DNA of 64,000 bases from Methylomonas subterranea (GTDB taxonomy: Bacteria > Pseudomonadota > Gammaproteobacteria > Methylococcales > Methylomonadaceae), in NCBI RefSeq assembly GCF_024505185.1, contig NZ_JANIBJ010000012.1:52068-116067 (forward strand). The letters are read 5' to 3'. The notes below the pieces were generated by a model that worked only from the letters and a program-made list of their open reading frames with translations, was not told where the DNA came from and searched no databases. The translations under genes were made by a program, and so were the position numbers. This document shows, piece by piece, positions 1 through 6,935 of this stretch (position 1 is the stretch's first letter; each line of letters opens with the position of its first letter).

Positions 1-707
1 ATCGTCTCGTCATCCACCATGGCGGTCAGCCCGTCCGAACACAGCATAAAACCATCGCCGGCCGCCACGTCCAGTATCCTGACGTCGGGCGCCACCTCCG
101 CTTCCGGGCCTATGCCCCGCAGGATAATGCTAGAGCGGGGCGCTTCGCCGACTTGCCCGTTATCCAGCCAGGCCTGGTAAGCCGAGTGATCCTTGGTGAT
201 TTGAGTCAATTGCTGATCCCGCCAGCGATAAAGCCTGCTGTCTCCGACATGGAACACATGCATTATGGAGGCCGAGGCGCTGAATCTACAGCCCACCAGC
301 GTGGTTCCCATGCCGTGCCCGCCAAGCGCTTCGGCGGTTTGATTCTGCTGGTAAATGGCTTGGTTGGCTTGAATCAGAATATCGCCGATGATTTGGCTCT
401 GGGTGTCCGGCAGTGCTTGCCGGCTTCCGTCCGGCTTGCGCCAAAATCCAGCCAGTTTTCGCCAAAAGCCGTTTTGACGCCGAGGGGCGAGCTCGGCCGG
501 CAAATATTGCCGAATGAGTCGGTTCACCAGTTGCGTAGCCTCAAGGCTGGCTTTATCGCCGTATTGGTGTCCGCCCATGCCGTCGGCCAACAAAATGATG
601 CCGTCGGCATCATTGATCAGCATGCTGTCTTCATTGTGAGTGCGACAGCGACCGCAATCGCTTAGACCAGCCACGTAATAGCGGCTGAAAATCCGTGCTA
701 CCGACAT
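1..707 (-). CDS. PP2C-family Ser/Thr protein phosphatase (C-terminus cut off by window edge)
   Basis: Reading leftward from ATG 707, the frame stays open to base 1 (about 235 residues), so the C-terminus lies outside the window. The N-terminal part reads as a bacterial PP2C (Stp1/PrpC-like) phosphatase: an Asn-Glu-Asp motif after a Cys-rich start (CGRCRTHNEDS), the metal-binding LLADGMGGH motif, GDSRLYR in the middle and LCSDGLT near the edge. These Asp residues bind the two Mg/Mn ions that hydrolyse phospho-Ser/Thr. The cytosolic catalytic domain starts almost at residue 1. A GGAG lies a few bases before the ATG. trpC ends 18 bp upstream on the same strand, so the two may be cotranscribed. 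The substrate kinase is not visible. Confidence 0.88.
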   Translation of the reverse strand, partial: MSVARIFSRYYVAGLSDCGRCRTHNEDSMLINDADGIILLADGMGGHQYGDKASLEATQLVNRLIRQYLPAELAPRRQNGFWRKLAGFWRKPDGSRQALPDTQSQIIGDILIQANQAIYQQNQTAEALGGHGMGTTLVGCRFSASASIMHVFHVGDSRLYRWRDQQLTQITKDHSAYQAWLDNGQVGEAPRSSIILRGIGPEAEVAPDVRILDVAAGDGFMLCSDGLTAMVDDET

Positions 708-725
708 GTTTCGCTCCGGCGCCGC

Positions 726-1526
726 TCAGGCAAAAAACAATTCCCGCATCTTCTGTCCGGGCGATTCGGCGCGCATAAAGGCTTCGCCCACCAGGAAGGT
801 ATAAATACCGTTGTCCAACATCAATTGCACGTCCGCCGGGGTATGGATGCCGCTTTCGGTGACTATCAGTTTGTCGGCGGGAATGCTGTTCTTCAGCTCC
901 AGCGTGGTTTGCAGCGAAACCTCGAAACTGCGCAAATTGCGGTTGTTGATGCCTATCATCGGGGTGTTCAATCGCAGCGCCCGCTCCAGTTCGGCGGCAT
1001 CGTGCACTTCCACCAGCGCATCCATGCCCAGGCCGCTGGCGGTATCGGCCAACTCCTTCAGCATGGCATCGTCCAGCGCGGCAACGATCAGCAATATACA
1101 GTCGGCCCCCAGCGCGCGCGATTCCTCTATTTGATAGGGGTCTATCATGAAATCCTTGCGAATCACCGGCAGCGGGCACTTTTGCCGAATCATTTGCAGA
1201 TTGGCTTCCGAACCCTGGAAAAACTCCTTATCGGTCAGCACCGACAAACAAGTGGCGCCGTTCATCATATAATCGGCCGCTATGTTGACCGGCTGAAAAT
1301 CCTCCCGTATTACCCCTTGGCTGGGCGAGGCCTTTTTGATTTCGGCGATGATGGCCGGCTTTTTCGCATCGGCCTTGCCGCGCAGGGACTGGTAAAAGCC
1401 ACGCGGACCGGGCACGCCGGTGGCAATTTCCCGCAGCATGGCAATCGGCGCGTTGATTTTGCGGCGCGCCACTTCTTCGGCTTTTTTGGCTAGGATGGTT
1501 TTTAGAATGTCGGGAGTGTTCGTCAT
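726..1526 (-). CDS. trpC: Indole-3-glycerol-phosphate synthase
   Basis: This 266-residue protein closes the indole ring in tryptophan synthesis by converting carboxyphenylamino-deoxyribulose phosphate to indole-3-glycerol phosphate. The full TIM-barrel family pattern is present: [10 protein letters not shown] with the catalytic Lys, [47 protein letters not shown] and FLVGEAFM near the C-terminus. The length is normal for a monofunctional TrpC (no fused TrpF). The start ATG 1526 gives the expected N-terminus, [12 protein letters not shown]. trpD lies upstream on the same strand but is separated by about 1.5 kb of repeats and a toxin-antitoxin pair, so trpC probably needs its own promoter or read-through. 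Confidence 0.97.
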   Translation of the reverse strand: MTNTPDILKTILAKKAEEVARRKINAPIAMLREIATGVPGPRGFYQSLRGKADAKKPAIIAEIKKASPSQGVIREDFQPVNIAADYMMNGATCLSVLTDKEFFQGSEANLQMIRQKCPLPVIRKDFMIDPYQIEESRALGADCILLIVAALDDAMLKELADTASGLGMDALVEVHDAAELERALRLNTPMIGINNRNLRSFEVSLQTTLELKNSIPADKLIVTESGIHTPADVQLMLDNGIYTFLVGEAFMRAESPGQKMRELFFA

Positions 1527-1544
1527 GATTCTTGCTTGGTTATT

Positions 1545-1803
1545 GTGTCGCTATCGCGACGGTTGTTTTAAAGTCGGGTCTCGGCCCGACAGCCGAGATA
1601 CTTTCTTTTGCGTTGCCAAAAGAAAGTATCCAAAGAAAAGGCAACCCGGATGCCGCGTATTCCCTGCGCTCCTCGGGTTTGAGCGGGGTTTTCCGAAGGG
1701 GCTTCCCAGCCCCTACGTAAAACGCGATGCATCCCTGCATCGCCCCTATCGGGCAAATCCGCTCAAACCCTCCGGTGCTCGGCGCGGCATAAGGGGAGAA
1801 AAC
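1545..1803. repeat. Left copy of a ~260-bp inverted repeat made of successive hairpins
   Basis: This block returns in inverted orientation at 2191-2450, with roughly 85-90% identity by eye. It is a chain of small palindromes: GTCGC/GCGAC at the outer end, GTCGGG/CCCGAC (1573-1590), a 14-bp perfect stem GATACTTTCTTTTG/CAAAAGAAAGTATC (1597-1630, loop CGTTGC), AGGGGCT/AGCCCCT near 1698-1714 and GCGATGCA/TGCATCGC near 1724-1743. Open reading frames of 62-88 codons run through it on both strands, but they only reflect the repeat. No transposase is present. It is probably a dispersed, non-coding structured repeat or MITE-like element. Confidence 0.85.
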
Positions 1804-2073
1804 CATTGCCGTAGTTTATGTTCTCTCACTGCTTATCGTACCGATGCTCTGACGTCGGCGCGCCGATTGAACCGTTCTGCGATTCGGGATGCGATGCCTC
1901 TCTCTCAAAATGTTCCCACTCGAAGCATAGGGCAATATTGATCGCTATCTATCGTAACCGATGCGCCTCGCTATCGCTCAGCAGCATCCTATAAATTGCT
2001 TCGCGGTTCACAAGCACACCTTATGGCCTTTTGAAAACATCTGCTGGCATTCGTTTAATCTTTATAAGCACGT

Positions 2074-2140
2074 AGGATGTGCTGAACGAAGTGAAGCGCA
2101 TCGGCCGCGAATGATGCGCCTCCTAACGTCGGCACATCCT
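2074..2140. repeat. Imperfect palindrome between the two 260-bp repeats
   Basis: AGGATGTGC (2074-2082) pairs with GCACATCCT (2132-2140), and an inner GCGCATC/GATGCGC pair extends the foldback. It lies in the 390-bp spacer between the inverted repeats. A related half-copy (GATGCGCCTCGCTATCGC..., ending in CATCCT) sits near 1959-1990. This resembles short REP-like palindromes. Nothing else in the 1804-2190 spacer looks coding. Confidence 0.6.
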
Positions 2141-2190
2141 TCAAATTCCTGTCGTTGTCAAATTATCCAACCACTTCAAATCCCGCAACG

Positions 2191-2450
2191 GGTTTTCTCC
2201 CCTGATGCCGCGCCGAGCACCGGAGGGTTTGAGTGGATTTGCCCGATAGGGGCGATGCAGGGATGCATCGCGTTTTTCGCAGGGGCTGGGAAGCCCCTTC
2301 GGAAAACCCCGCTCAAACCCGAGGAGCGCAGGATAAACGCGGCATGGGGTGTCTTTTCTTTTGGATACTTTTCTTTGGACAAGCAAAGAAAAGTATCTCG
2401 GCTGTCGGGCCGAGACCCGACATACAAAAAAACCGTCGCGATAGCGACAC
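2191..2450. repeat. Right copy of the ~260-bp inverted repeat
   Basis: This is the reverse-complement partner of 1545-1803. Its long hairpin, GATACTTTTCTTTG (2364-2377) with CAAAGAAAAGTATC (2384-2397), is again a perfect 14-bp stem. Two base pairs differ from the left copy and both arms have changed together, so pairing has been kept while the sequence drifted. Flanking bases show no obvious target-site duplication. Reading frames across it (for example 1961-2497 and 2233-2640 on the plus strand) have no homology-like features and are not called as genes. Confidence 0.85.
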
Positions 2451-2493
2451 AAAAATACCTTACACCAACCCTGAAGAGAGGGCAGCTAAAAAC

Positions 2494-2760
2494 TTAAGGA
2501 AAAAACTTATAAATTTCCTTTCTATGCATCACCGTAGCCACAACCACCACGTCATCCTTAACCAGCAATCCCACCCGATAATCGCCAAACCGAGCCTTAT
2601 AAAACCCATCATATCCTTGCATTTTTTCGAATTTCCCTAATTCGAAAATACTCGTTGCTTTCGTTAAATCCTCAAATACAAATTGCTCAATCTTCGGACG
2701 AACCGATGCCGGCAAATCGGCCAATTGTTTCAGAAATTTCTTGCGATATTCAATCTGCAT
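2494..2760 (-). CDS. RelE/ParE-superfamily toxin
   Basis: This 88-residue basic protein has the compact RelE/ParE fold signature: an N-terminal beta strand (QIEYRKKFLKQLADLP), two helices, then strands ending YKARFGDYRVGLLVKDDVVVVATVMHRKEIYKFF. RelE-type members cleave mRNA at the ribosome and ParE-type members poison gyrase; the class cannot be decided from sequence alone. The ATG at 2760 overlaps the antitoxin stop by one base (TGATG). A TTG one codon upstream (2763) is a less likely start. It is the second gene of a two-gene operon with the antitoxin, placed between trpD and trpC. Confidence 0.82.
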   Translation of the reverse strand: MQIEYRKKFLKQLADLPASVRPKIEQFVFEDLTKATSIFELGKFEKMQGYDGFYKARFGDYRVGLLVKDDVVVVATVMHRKEIYKFFP

Positions 2761-2954
2761 CAAGCCTTATCCAGGCTGGCATAGTATTTTTTGGCTTGTT
2801 CGATATTTAAAGCGTCGCTGTCATCGGCGTATATCAGTTGCACCAACGCATAGTTTTCCAAAACATTTTCGATTTTTTCGAAAGTATCGATATCAAGCTG
2901 TACGGCGATTTTTTGATTGCTTTCGTTAACGATATATTGCCTTTTAAATTCCAT
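2760..2954 (-). CDS. Antitoxin of the RelE/ParE-type module
   Basis: This small acidic 64-residue protein (MEFKRQYIVNESNQKIAVQLDIDTF...) sits immediately before the toxin gene, the usual antitoxin-first order. The N-terminal strand-rich segment and the central helix (FEKIENVLENYALVQ) followed by an acidic, flexible tail (DDSDALNIEQAKKYYASL) resemble the short antitoxins paired with RelE/ParE toxins. It presumably neutralises the toxin by direct binding and may repress its own promoter. A GGGGAAAA stretch precedes the ATG. The operon is AT-richer than the flanking trp genes, which fits acquisition as a unit. The family name is an inference. Confidence 0.75.
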   Translation of the reverse strand: MEFKRQYIVNESNQKIAVQLDIDTFEKIENVLENYALVQLIYADDSDALNIEQAKKYYASLDKA

Positions 2955-3044
2955 TATTTTTCCCCTTTAAAAGCAGAGTTGCTGCGATAGCGAAAATCGA
3001 ACAATTTAGGCTAGCGCACCCGGTCGCGCGTGCGGCACAAAACG

Positions 3045-4052
3045 TCAAGAATACGCGACCAACGCCTCAAATTTAGCCAACGCACTCCCATCCGCCAACA
3101 CTTCATGCGCACGGTTCACACCGGCCGCTAGCGAATCTACCAGATCCGCCGCGTAAATCGCCGCGCCGGCGTTCAGCGCCACAATGTCCCGCGCCGGGCT
3201 GGCTTGATTATTCAATACCTGGCGGATAATTGCCAAGCTGTCCTGGGCATTGCCGACTGCAAGACTGTCCAGGCCGGCGCGTTGCAGGCCGAATTGTTCC
3301 GGAGTGACGACATAGCTAGAGACCTCGCCGTTTTTCAATTCGGCCACGTCGGTAGCTGCGGCGATGCTGATTTCATCCAGCCCGTCCCGGGCGTGCACCA
3401 CCAGCACATGCTTGCTGCCGAGTTTTTTCAACACTTCCGCCACCGGCACCAGCCATTGTTTGTCGAACACGCCGATCAATTGATGCGGGGCATTGGCCGG
3501 ATTGGACATCGGTCCGATCAGATTGAATAGGGTTCTGACGCCCATTTCCTTACGCGGGCCAACCGTATGCCGCACCGCGCTGTGGTGTTTGGCGGCAAAC
3601 AAAAAACCCACGCCAATCCGGTTCACGCAGTCCGCCACTTGTTCGGCCGGCATGTCCAGGTTGATGCCGGCGGCTTCCAGCACGTCCGCGCTGCCGCAGC
3701 TGCTGGAGACCGAGCGGTTGCCGTGTTTGGCGACCTTGCCTCCGGCCGCGGCCACGACGAAGGCCGCCGTGGTGGAAATGTTGAACGTGTTGGCGCCGTC
3801 GCCGCCGGTGCCGCAGGTGTCGATAACGTGATCGCCGCCGACCGGTACCGGGCGCACCAGTTCCCGCAACACCGACACGGCCGCGGCGATTTCCTCGACG
3901 GTTTCGCCCTTGCAGCGCAGGGCGATCAGAAAGCCGGCGGTCTGGGCGTCGCTGAGTTCGCCGTTCATCATGGCCCGCATCACCGTCTGCATTTCGGCGG
4001 CCGTGAGGTCATGTTTGTCGAGCAATTTCTGCAAGGTGGCTTGGATCTGCAT
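3045..4052 (-). CDS. trpD: Anthranilate phosphoribosyltransferase
   Basis: This 335-residue enzyme transfers phosphoribose from PRPP to anthranilate, the second step of tryptophan synthesis after TrpE/TrpG. Diagnostic motifs are the PRPP loop [75 protein letters not shown] and the C-terminal [13 protein letters not shown]. The length is standard and the N-terminus ([15 protein letters not shown]) fits ATG 4052. In many gammaproteobacteria trpD is directly followed by trpC; here the toxin-antitoxin pair and inverted repeats lie between them. The partner genes trpE and trpG are 22 kb away at 26.0-28.1 kb. Confidence 0.97.
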   Translation of the reverse strand: MQIQATLQKLLDKHDLTAAEMQTVMRAMMNGELSDAQTAGFLIALRCKGETVEEIAAAVSVLRELVRPVPVGGDHVIDTCGTGGDGANTFNISTTAAFVVAAAGGKVAKHGNRSVSSSCGSADVLEAAGINLDMPAEQVADCVNRIGVGFLFAAKHHSAVRHTVGPRKEMGVRTLFNLIGPMSNPANAPHQLIGVFDKQWLVPVAEVLKKLGSKHVLVVHARDGLDEISIAAATDVAELKNGEVSSYVVTPEQFGLQRAGLDSLAVGNAQDSLAIIRQVLNNQASPARDIVALNAGAAIYAADLVDSLAAGVNRAHEVLADGSALAKFEALVAYS

Positions 4053-4095
4053 AAAGTATCGAATCGGGTAAAACTAAATTGAGCGTGAAACAGGA

Positions 4096-4542
4096 TTATT
4101 GGTCAGCTTTGTGTTCGGAAAACACTTCAGCCTTGCCGTCTTTATCGAACGAAACCACCGTATAATCGTCCCGCCGGCCGCCCATTTCCATGCCGGGGCT
4201 GCCCATGGGCATGCCTGGCGCGGAAATACCTACCACGGCGGGTTTGGTTTGCAGCAGTTTTTCAATATCGGCCGCCGGCACGTGGCCTTCGATTACATAA
4301 CCGTCGACGATGGCGGTATGGCAAGAAGACAATTCCGCCGGCACGCCGAATTTTTGTTTGATCGCCTGCATATCGTCGCTGACGATATCCTTGACCGCAA
4401 AGTGATGTTGCTTGACATGGGTTATCCATTTGCCGCAGCAACCGCAGGTCGGACTGCGGTAAACCGTCATTTCCTTCTCGGCAACCGCGGCCATACTGGA
4501 TGCTAGCAGTAGCGCACTGAGTAAACATTTCAAGCGTTTCAT
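4096..4542 (-). CDS. Secreted DUF411-family metal-binding protein
   Basis: From ATG 4542 this is a 148-residue protein with a signal peptide (MKRLKCLLSALLLASSMAAVA, likely cut after AVA) and a DUF411 domain: TVYRSPTCGCCGKWITHVKQ with Cys33, Cys35 and Cys36, then SCHTAIVDGYVIEGHVPAADI. The C-terminal stretch is Met/Gly-rich (GMPMGSPGMEMGGRRDDY). DUF411 proteins are periplasmic and often sit near copper-handling genes. The frame could extend 20 codons further upstream, but GGGGGT lies just before ATG 4542 and only this start gives a signal peptide. A copper or other soft-metal role is inferred from the Cys/Met content. Confidence 0.85.
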   Translation of the reverse strand: MKRLKCLLSALLLASSMAAVAEKEMTVYRSPTCGCCGKWITHVKQHHFAVKDIVSDDMQAIKQKFGVPAELSSCHTAIVDGYVIEGHVPAADIEKLLQTKPAVVGISAPGMPMGSPGMEMGGRRDDYTVVSFDKDGKAEVFSEHKADQ

Positions 4543-4614
4543 AAATACCCCCGTATTCGGCTTTTCAAATAGCCGCGTATTGTACGCTGCCACCACCACC
4601 ATTGCACTGCCGGC

Positions 4615-5034
4615 CTATTCGCCATGCAGGGTTAACACCAAGCTGCGGCTGCCGCCGTGGTTGCGATGTTCGCACAGATAAATGCCCTGCCAGATGCCCA
4701 CGTTCAGGCGGCCGCTATTGATGGGCAGCGTCAAGCCGCAACCGAGCAGGCTGCTTTTCAAGTGCGCCGGCAGGTCGTCGCTGCCTTCGTCCATGTGCTT
4801 GTAATAAGGTGGGTCTTCCGGCACGGCCCGGTTGAAGAAGCTTTCGAAGTCCGTTCTTACCGTGGGGTCGGCGTTTTCGTTGAGCGTCAGGGAGGCCGAG
4901 GTATGTTTGATGAACACATGCAACAGGCCGATATCGATCCGGCGCAATTCCGGCAGCTGGGCGACGATTTCGTCGGTCACCAAGTGAAAGCCGCGGCCGC
5001 GGGGTTTTAGGCGTATTTCTTTTTGTATCCACAT
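4615..5034 (-). CDS. yjbQ: YjbQ/UPF0047 family protein
   Basis: This 139-residue protein belongs to the conserved YjbQ (UPF0047) family, some members of which show secondary thiamine-phosphate synthase activity. Recognisable segments are [50 protein letters not shown] and the C-terminal [23 protein letters not shown], with the conserved His and Glu cluster. The length is typical. It lies 72 bp downstream of the DUF411 start, on the same strand. The true cellular role is not established. Confidence 0.92.
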   Translation of the reverse strand: MWIQKEIRLKPRGRGFHLVTDEIVAQLPELRRIDIGLLHVFIKHTSASLTLNENADPTVRTDFESFFNRAVPEDPPYYKHMDEGSDDLPAHLKSSLLGCGLTLPINSGRLNVGIWQGIYLCEHRNHGGSRSLVLTLHGE

Positions 5035-5049
5035 GGGCTTGGTCGTCGG

Positions 5050-5634
5050 TTAGTCGAGGATGGGAGATTCAGCCGCGGCAAGATAATTGCCGAGCAGAAT
5101 TTCGGCTGCTTTCCGGGCATCCCGCATGCCGCCCGAGCCTTTCTGCATTTGCTCCCTGACCATTGCGCCGGCAATCAGCATGGACAAGTGCCCGGCAAGC
5201 TCGTCCGCTTGCCGGGCGCCGGCCTGCTCGGCCAAACCGGCCAACAGCTGGCGGAACGACGCAGAATAGGCGGCGGCGGCTTGTTGTACGCGGCCGCCTT
5301 CTTCGGCGAACTCGGCCGCGGCGTTGATGAACGGGCAACCGCGGAACTCGGGGTCGGCATGCAGTTCCGCAAACACATCGAATACCGCCAACAGTTTTTC
5401 CTTGGGCGAATCAGTATTCGGCATGTCCCGCAGCAACCGCAGCCGCATGGCCTCGCGGCGATTGTCCAAATACGCCAGTACCAAATCGTCCTTGGATGGA
5501 AAGTATTTGTACAAACTCATCTTGGTGGTGCCTGCGGCTTTGACTACCGCGTCGACGCCGGTCGACTTGATGCCTTGGCGGTAAAAAAGCGCGGAAGCGG
5601 CCCGCAGAATGCGTTCTTGAAGATTTTGCGACAT
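5050..5634 (-). CDS. TetR/AcrR-family transcriptional repressor
   Basis: From ATG 5634 this is a 194-residue TetR-type regulator. The N-terminal helix-turn-helix reads RILRAASALFYRQGIKSTGVDAVVKAAGTTKMSLYKYFPSKDDLVLAYL, followed by a helical ligand-binding domain. The frame runs 28 codons further upstream, but that stretch crosses the promoter and operator region. It is divergent from the glutathione S-transferase gene at 5743. The intergenic region holds two near-identical GACCGGTC-centred palindromes over both promoters, so it very probably represses itself and the transferase. The inducer is unknown; an electrophile is a reasonable guess from the target gene. Confidence 0.9.
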   Translation of the reverse strand: MSQNLQERILRAASALFYRQGIKSTGVDAVVKAAGTTKMSLYKYFPSKDDLVLAYLDNRREAMRLRLLRDMPNTDSPKEKLLAVFDVFAELHADPEFRGCPFINAAAEFAEEGGRVQQAAAAYSASFRQLLAGLAEQAGARQADELAGHLSMLIAGAMVREQMQKGSGGMRDARKAAEILLGNYLAAAESPILD

Positions 5635-5658
5635 AAAGCAAACGGAATAAAACTTGCC

Positions 5659-5709
5659 ACTATACCGACCGGTCTGTATTATTGCAACGGACTGACCGGT
5701 CGGTATAGT
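5659..5709. promoter_or_regulatory. Divergent tetR/gst promoters sharing one -35, with operator palindromes
   Basis: TTGCAA at 5682-5687 is its own reverse complement. Rightward it has -10 TATAGT at 5704-5709 (16-bp spacer) toward gst. Leftward it has TATAGT at 5664-5659 (17-bp spacer) toward tetR. The arms TATACCGACCGGTCTG (5661-5676) and CTGACCGGTCGGTATA (5692-5707) form a large inverted repeat (14 of 16 positions), each with an internal ACCGGT-type palindrome of the kind TetR proteins bind. A repressor there would block both spacers and both -10 boxes. Confidence 0.8.
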
Positions 5710-5742
5710 CGGGCCCATTTTTCATCCCACGGAGATATGTTC

Positions 5743-6396
5743 ATGATCACACTTTACGGCGTTGCCATCAGCAACTATTACAACAAAGTCAAACTGGCGC
5801 TTTTGGAAAAAAATCTGGCTTTCGCGGAGGAAACCTTGCCGCCGGCGCAAAGCGAGGCGGTATTAAAACGCTCGCCGCTGGGTAAGATTCCCTTCATCAA
5901 AACCGCCGAGGGCTATTTGTCGGAGTCGCAAGCGATTCTGGAGTATCTGGAAGATGCCTATCCGGAGGCCCCCAGCCTATACCCCGACGATGTCTTCGAA
6001 AGGGCGAAATGCCGGGAATTCATCCAGCATATCGAGCTGAATGTGGAGCAGATTGCCCGGCGCATATACTCGGAAGCGATATTCGGCGGTAAGGTGTCTC
6101 GGGAAACCAAGGACGAAGTATTGACCAAGGTCGAAAACGGCCTGCGCGGGCTGGCCCGGTTAATGACGCTATCGCCTTACGCGTTGGGAGAACATTTTTC
6201 CGCCGCCGACGTGGTGGCTTGGCCGCATTTGCAATTGGTGGGCTTTGCCACCCAACAGATCTACGACAGGAATTTGGTCGCCGAACATCTTCCGGGTATC
6301 GCGGAATACATGCAGCTGATCGAAAGCCGCCCGCATGCGCAGTTGGTTGGCAAGGATAGGGCGGCGGCGCTGGAGGCGTTCTTTAAGAATCGGTAA
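5743..6396 (+). CDS. Glutathione S-transferase family protein
   Basis: This 217-residue cytosolic protein has an N-terminal thioredoxin-fold domain (ITLYGVAISNYYNKVKLALLEKNLAF, then SPLGKIPFIKTAEGYLSESQAILEYLEDAYP with the glutathione-binding P-loop and ESQAI motif) and a helical C-terminal domain (FSAADVVAWPHLQL). ATG 5743 is chosen because GGAG at 5731 lies 8 bases before it; ATG 5737 would be too close, and the upstream extension is antisense to tetR. It probably conjugates glutathione to electrophiles under TetR control. The exact class is uncertain: the usual catalytic Ser/Tyr region reads ISNYYN. Confidence 0.92.
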   Translation: MITLYGVAISNYYNKVKLALLEKNLAFAEETLPPAQSEAVLKRSPLGKIPFIKTAEGYLSESQAILEYLEDAYPEAPSLYPDDVFERAKCREFIQHIELNVEQIARRIYSEAIFGGKVSRETKDEVLTKVENGLRGLARLMTLSPYALGEHFSAADVVAWPHLQLVGFATQQIYDRNLVAEHLPGIAEYMQLIESRPHAQLVGKDRAAALEAFFKNR

Positions 6397-6402
6397 CGGA
6401 AG

Positions 6403-6436
6403 GCCGGAATGCTACACACGGCGCACTCCGGCTTTT
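6403..6436 (+). terminator. Rho-independent terminator after gst
   Basis: GCCGGA-A-TGC (from 6403) pairs with GCA-C-TCCGGC (to 6432), about ten pairs with one mismatch, followed by TTTT at 6433-6436. It lies 7 bp after the transferase stop. Confidence 0.6.
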
Positions 6437-6451
6437 CCTAACACCCAGGAA

Positions 6452-6667
6452 TTATTCGTCTATGAAGCCCTTGGATTTAAGCTCTTTGTCGCTCAGGTAT
6501 TCACGTATACCCAGCGCCACCAGTAACACAGCGGCAACAATCACCACGGCGGAAATGGTTAGCTTGATGAACACCTCGGTCGTCAGCAGGCTAAACCAAA
6601 GCTGCAGCAGGGCCAGTGCTGTCCATAACACCACAATCAGCAGACAGATACCGACGCCCAGTTTCAT
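6452..6667 (-). CDS. Small two-helix inner-membrane protein, function unknown
   Basis: From ATG 6667 this is a 71-residue protein with two transmembrane helices (GVGICLLIVVLWTALALLQLWF and LTISAVVIVAAVLLVALGI) and a charged C-terminal tail (REYLSDKELKSKGFIDE). The start overlaps the stop of the DUF4177 gene by four bases (ATGA), so the two are translationally coupled. A longer upstream extension in frame would run into the DUF4177 gene and is not used. I recognise no family. It probably works with its DUF4177 partner, downstream of lpdA on the same strand. Confidence 0.7.
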   Translation of the reverse strand: MKLGVGICLLIVVLWTALALLQLWFSLLTTEVFIKLTISAVVIVAAVLLVALGIREYLSDKELKSKGFIDE

Positions 6668-6876
6668 GTCTCCCTCTCCATAATCACCAGATAGGCTTCG
6701 CGCTGCCACAGCAACAACATGCGACGTATATCCTTTTCCATCGTCACCACCCGCCAACCCTGGCGGGCATTTTTGTTTAAAAAGTCGGTGAACTTTACCG
6801 GATCGACCTTTGAAGCGCCCAACAACAGTGAACCCAGCATGCCTTCCTGATAAATAACCACTTTATATTCTTTCAC
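6664..6876 (-). CDS. DUF4177-like small protein
   Basis: This 70-residue protein (MKEYKVVIYQEGMLGSLLLGASKVDPVKFTDFLNKNA...) has the DUF4177 pattern: a leading YKVV strand, a helix, then ARQGWRVVTMEKDIRR and a final strand YLVIMER. The family is small, cytosolic and of unknown function. It is followed with ATGA overlap by a two-helix membrane protein, suggesting the two act together, possibly at the membrane. lpdA ends upstream at 6936, 59 bp away, so cotranscription with lpdA is possible. Confidence 0.78.
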   Translation of the reverse strand: MKEYKVVIYQEGMLGSLLLGASKVDPVKFTDFLNKNARQGWRVVTMEKDIRRMLLLWQREAYLVIMERET

Positions 6877-6935
6877 GGTAAACCTCGGATTAGGAAATGG
6901 AGTCGGTTTGCAGTTGCAAAACCACCCGGTATGGC

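Noticed and set aside
1540..2640. Several 60-178-codon frames across the inverted repeats
   Set aside because: Their protein sequences repeat between the two copies only because the DNA does; no ribosome-binding sites or domains are seen.
5023..5742. 240-codon N-terminal extension of the glutathione S-transferase
   Set aside because: It lies antisense to tetR and crosses the promoter region; GGAG and ATG 5743 give the normal family start.
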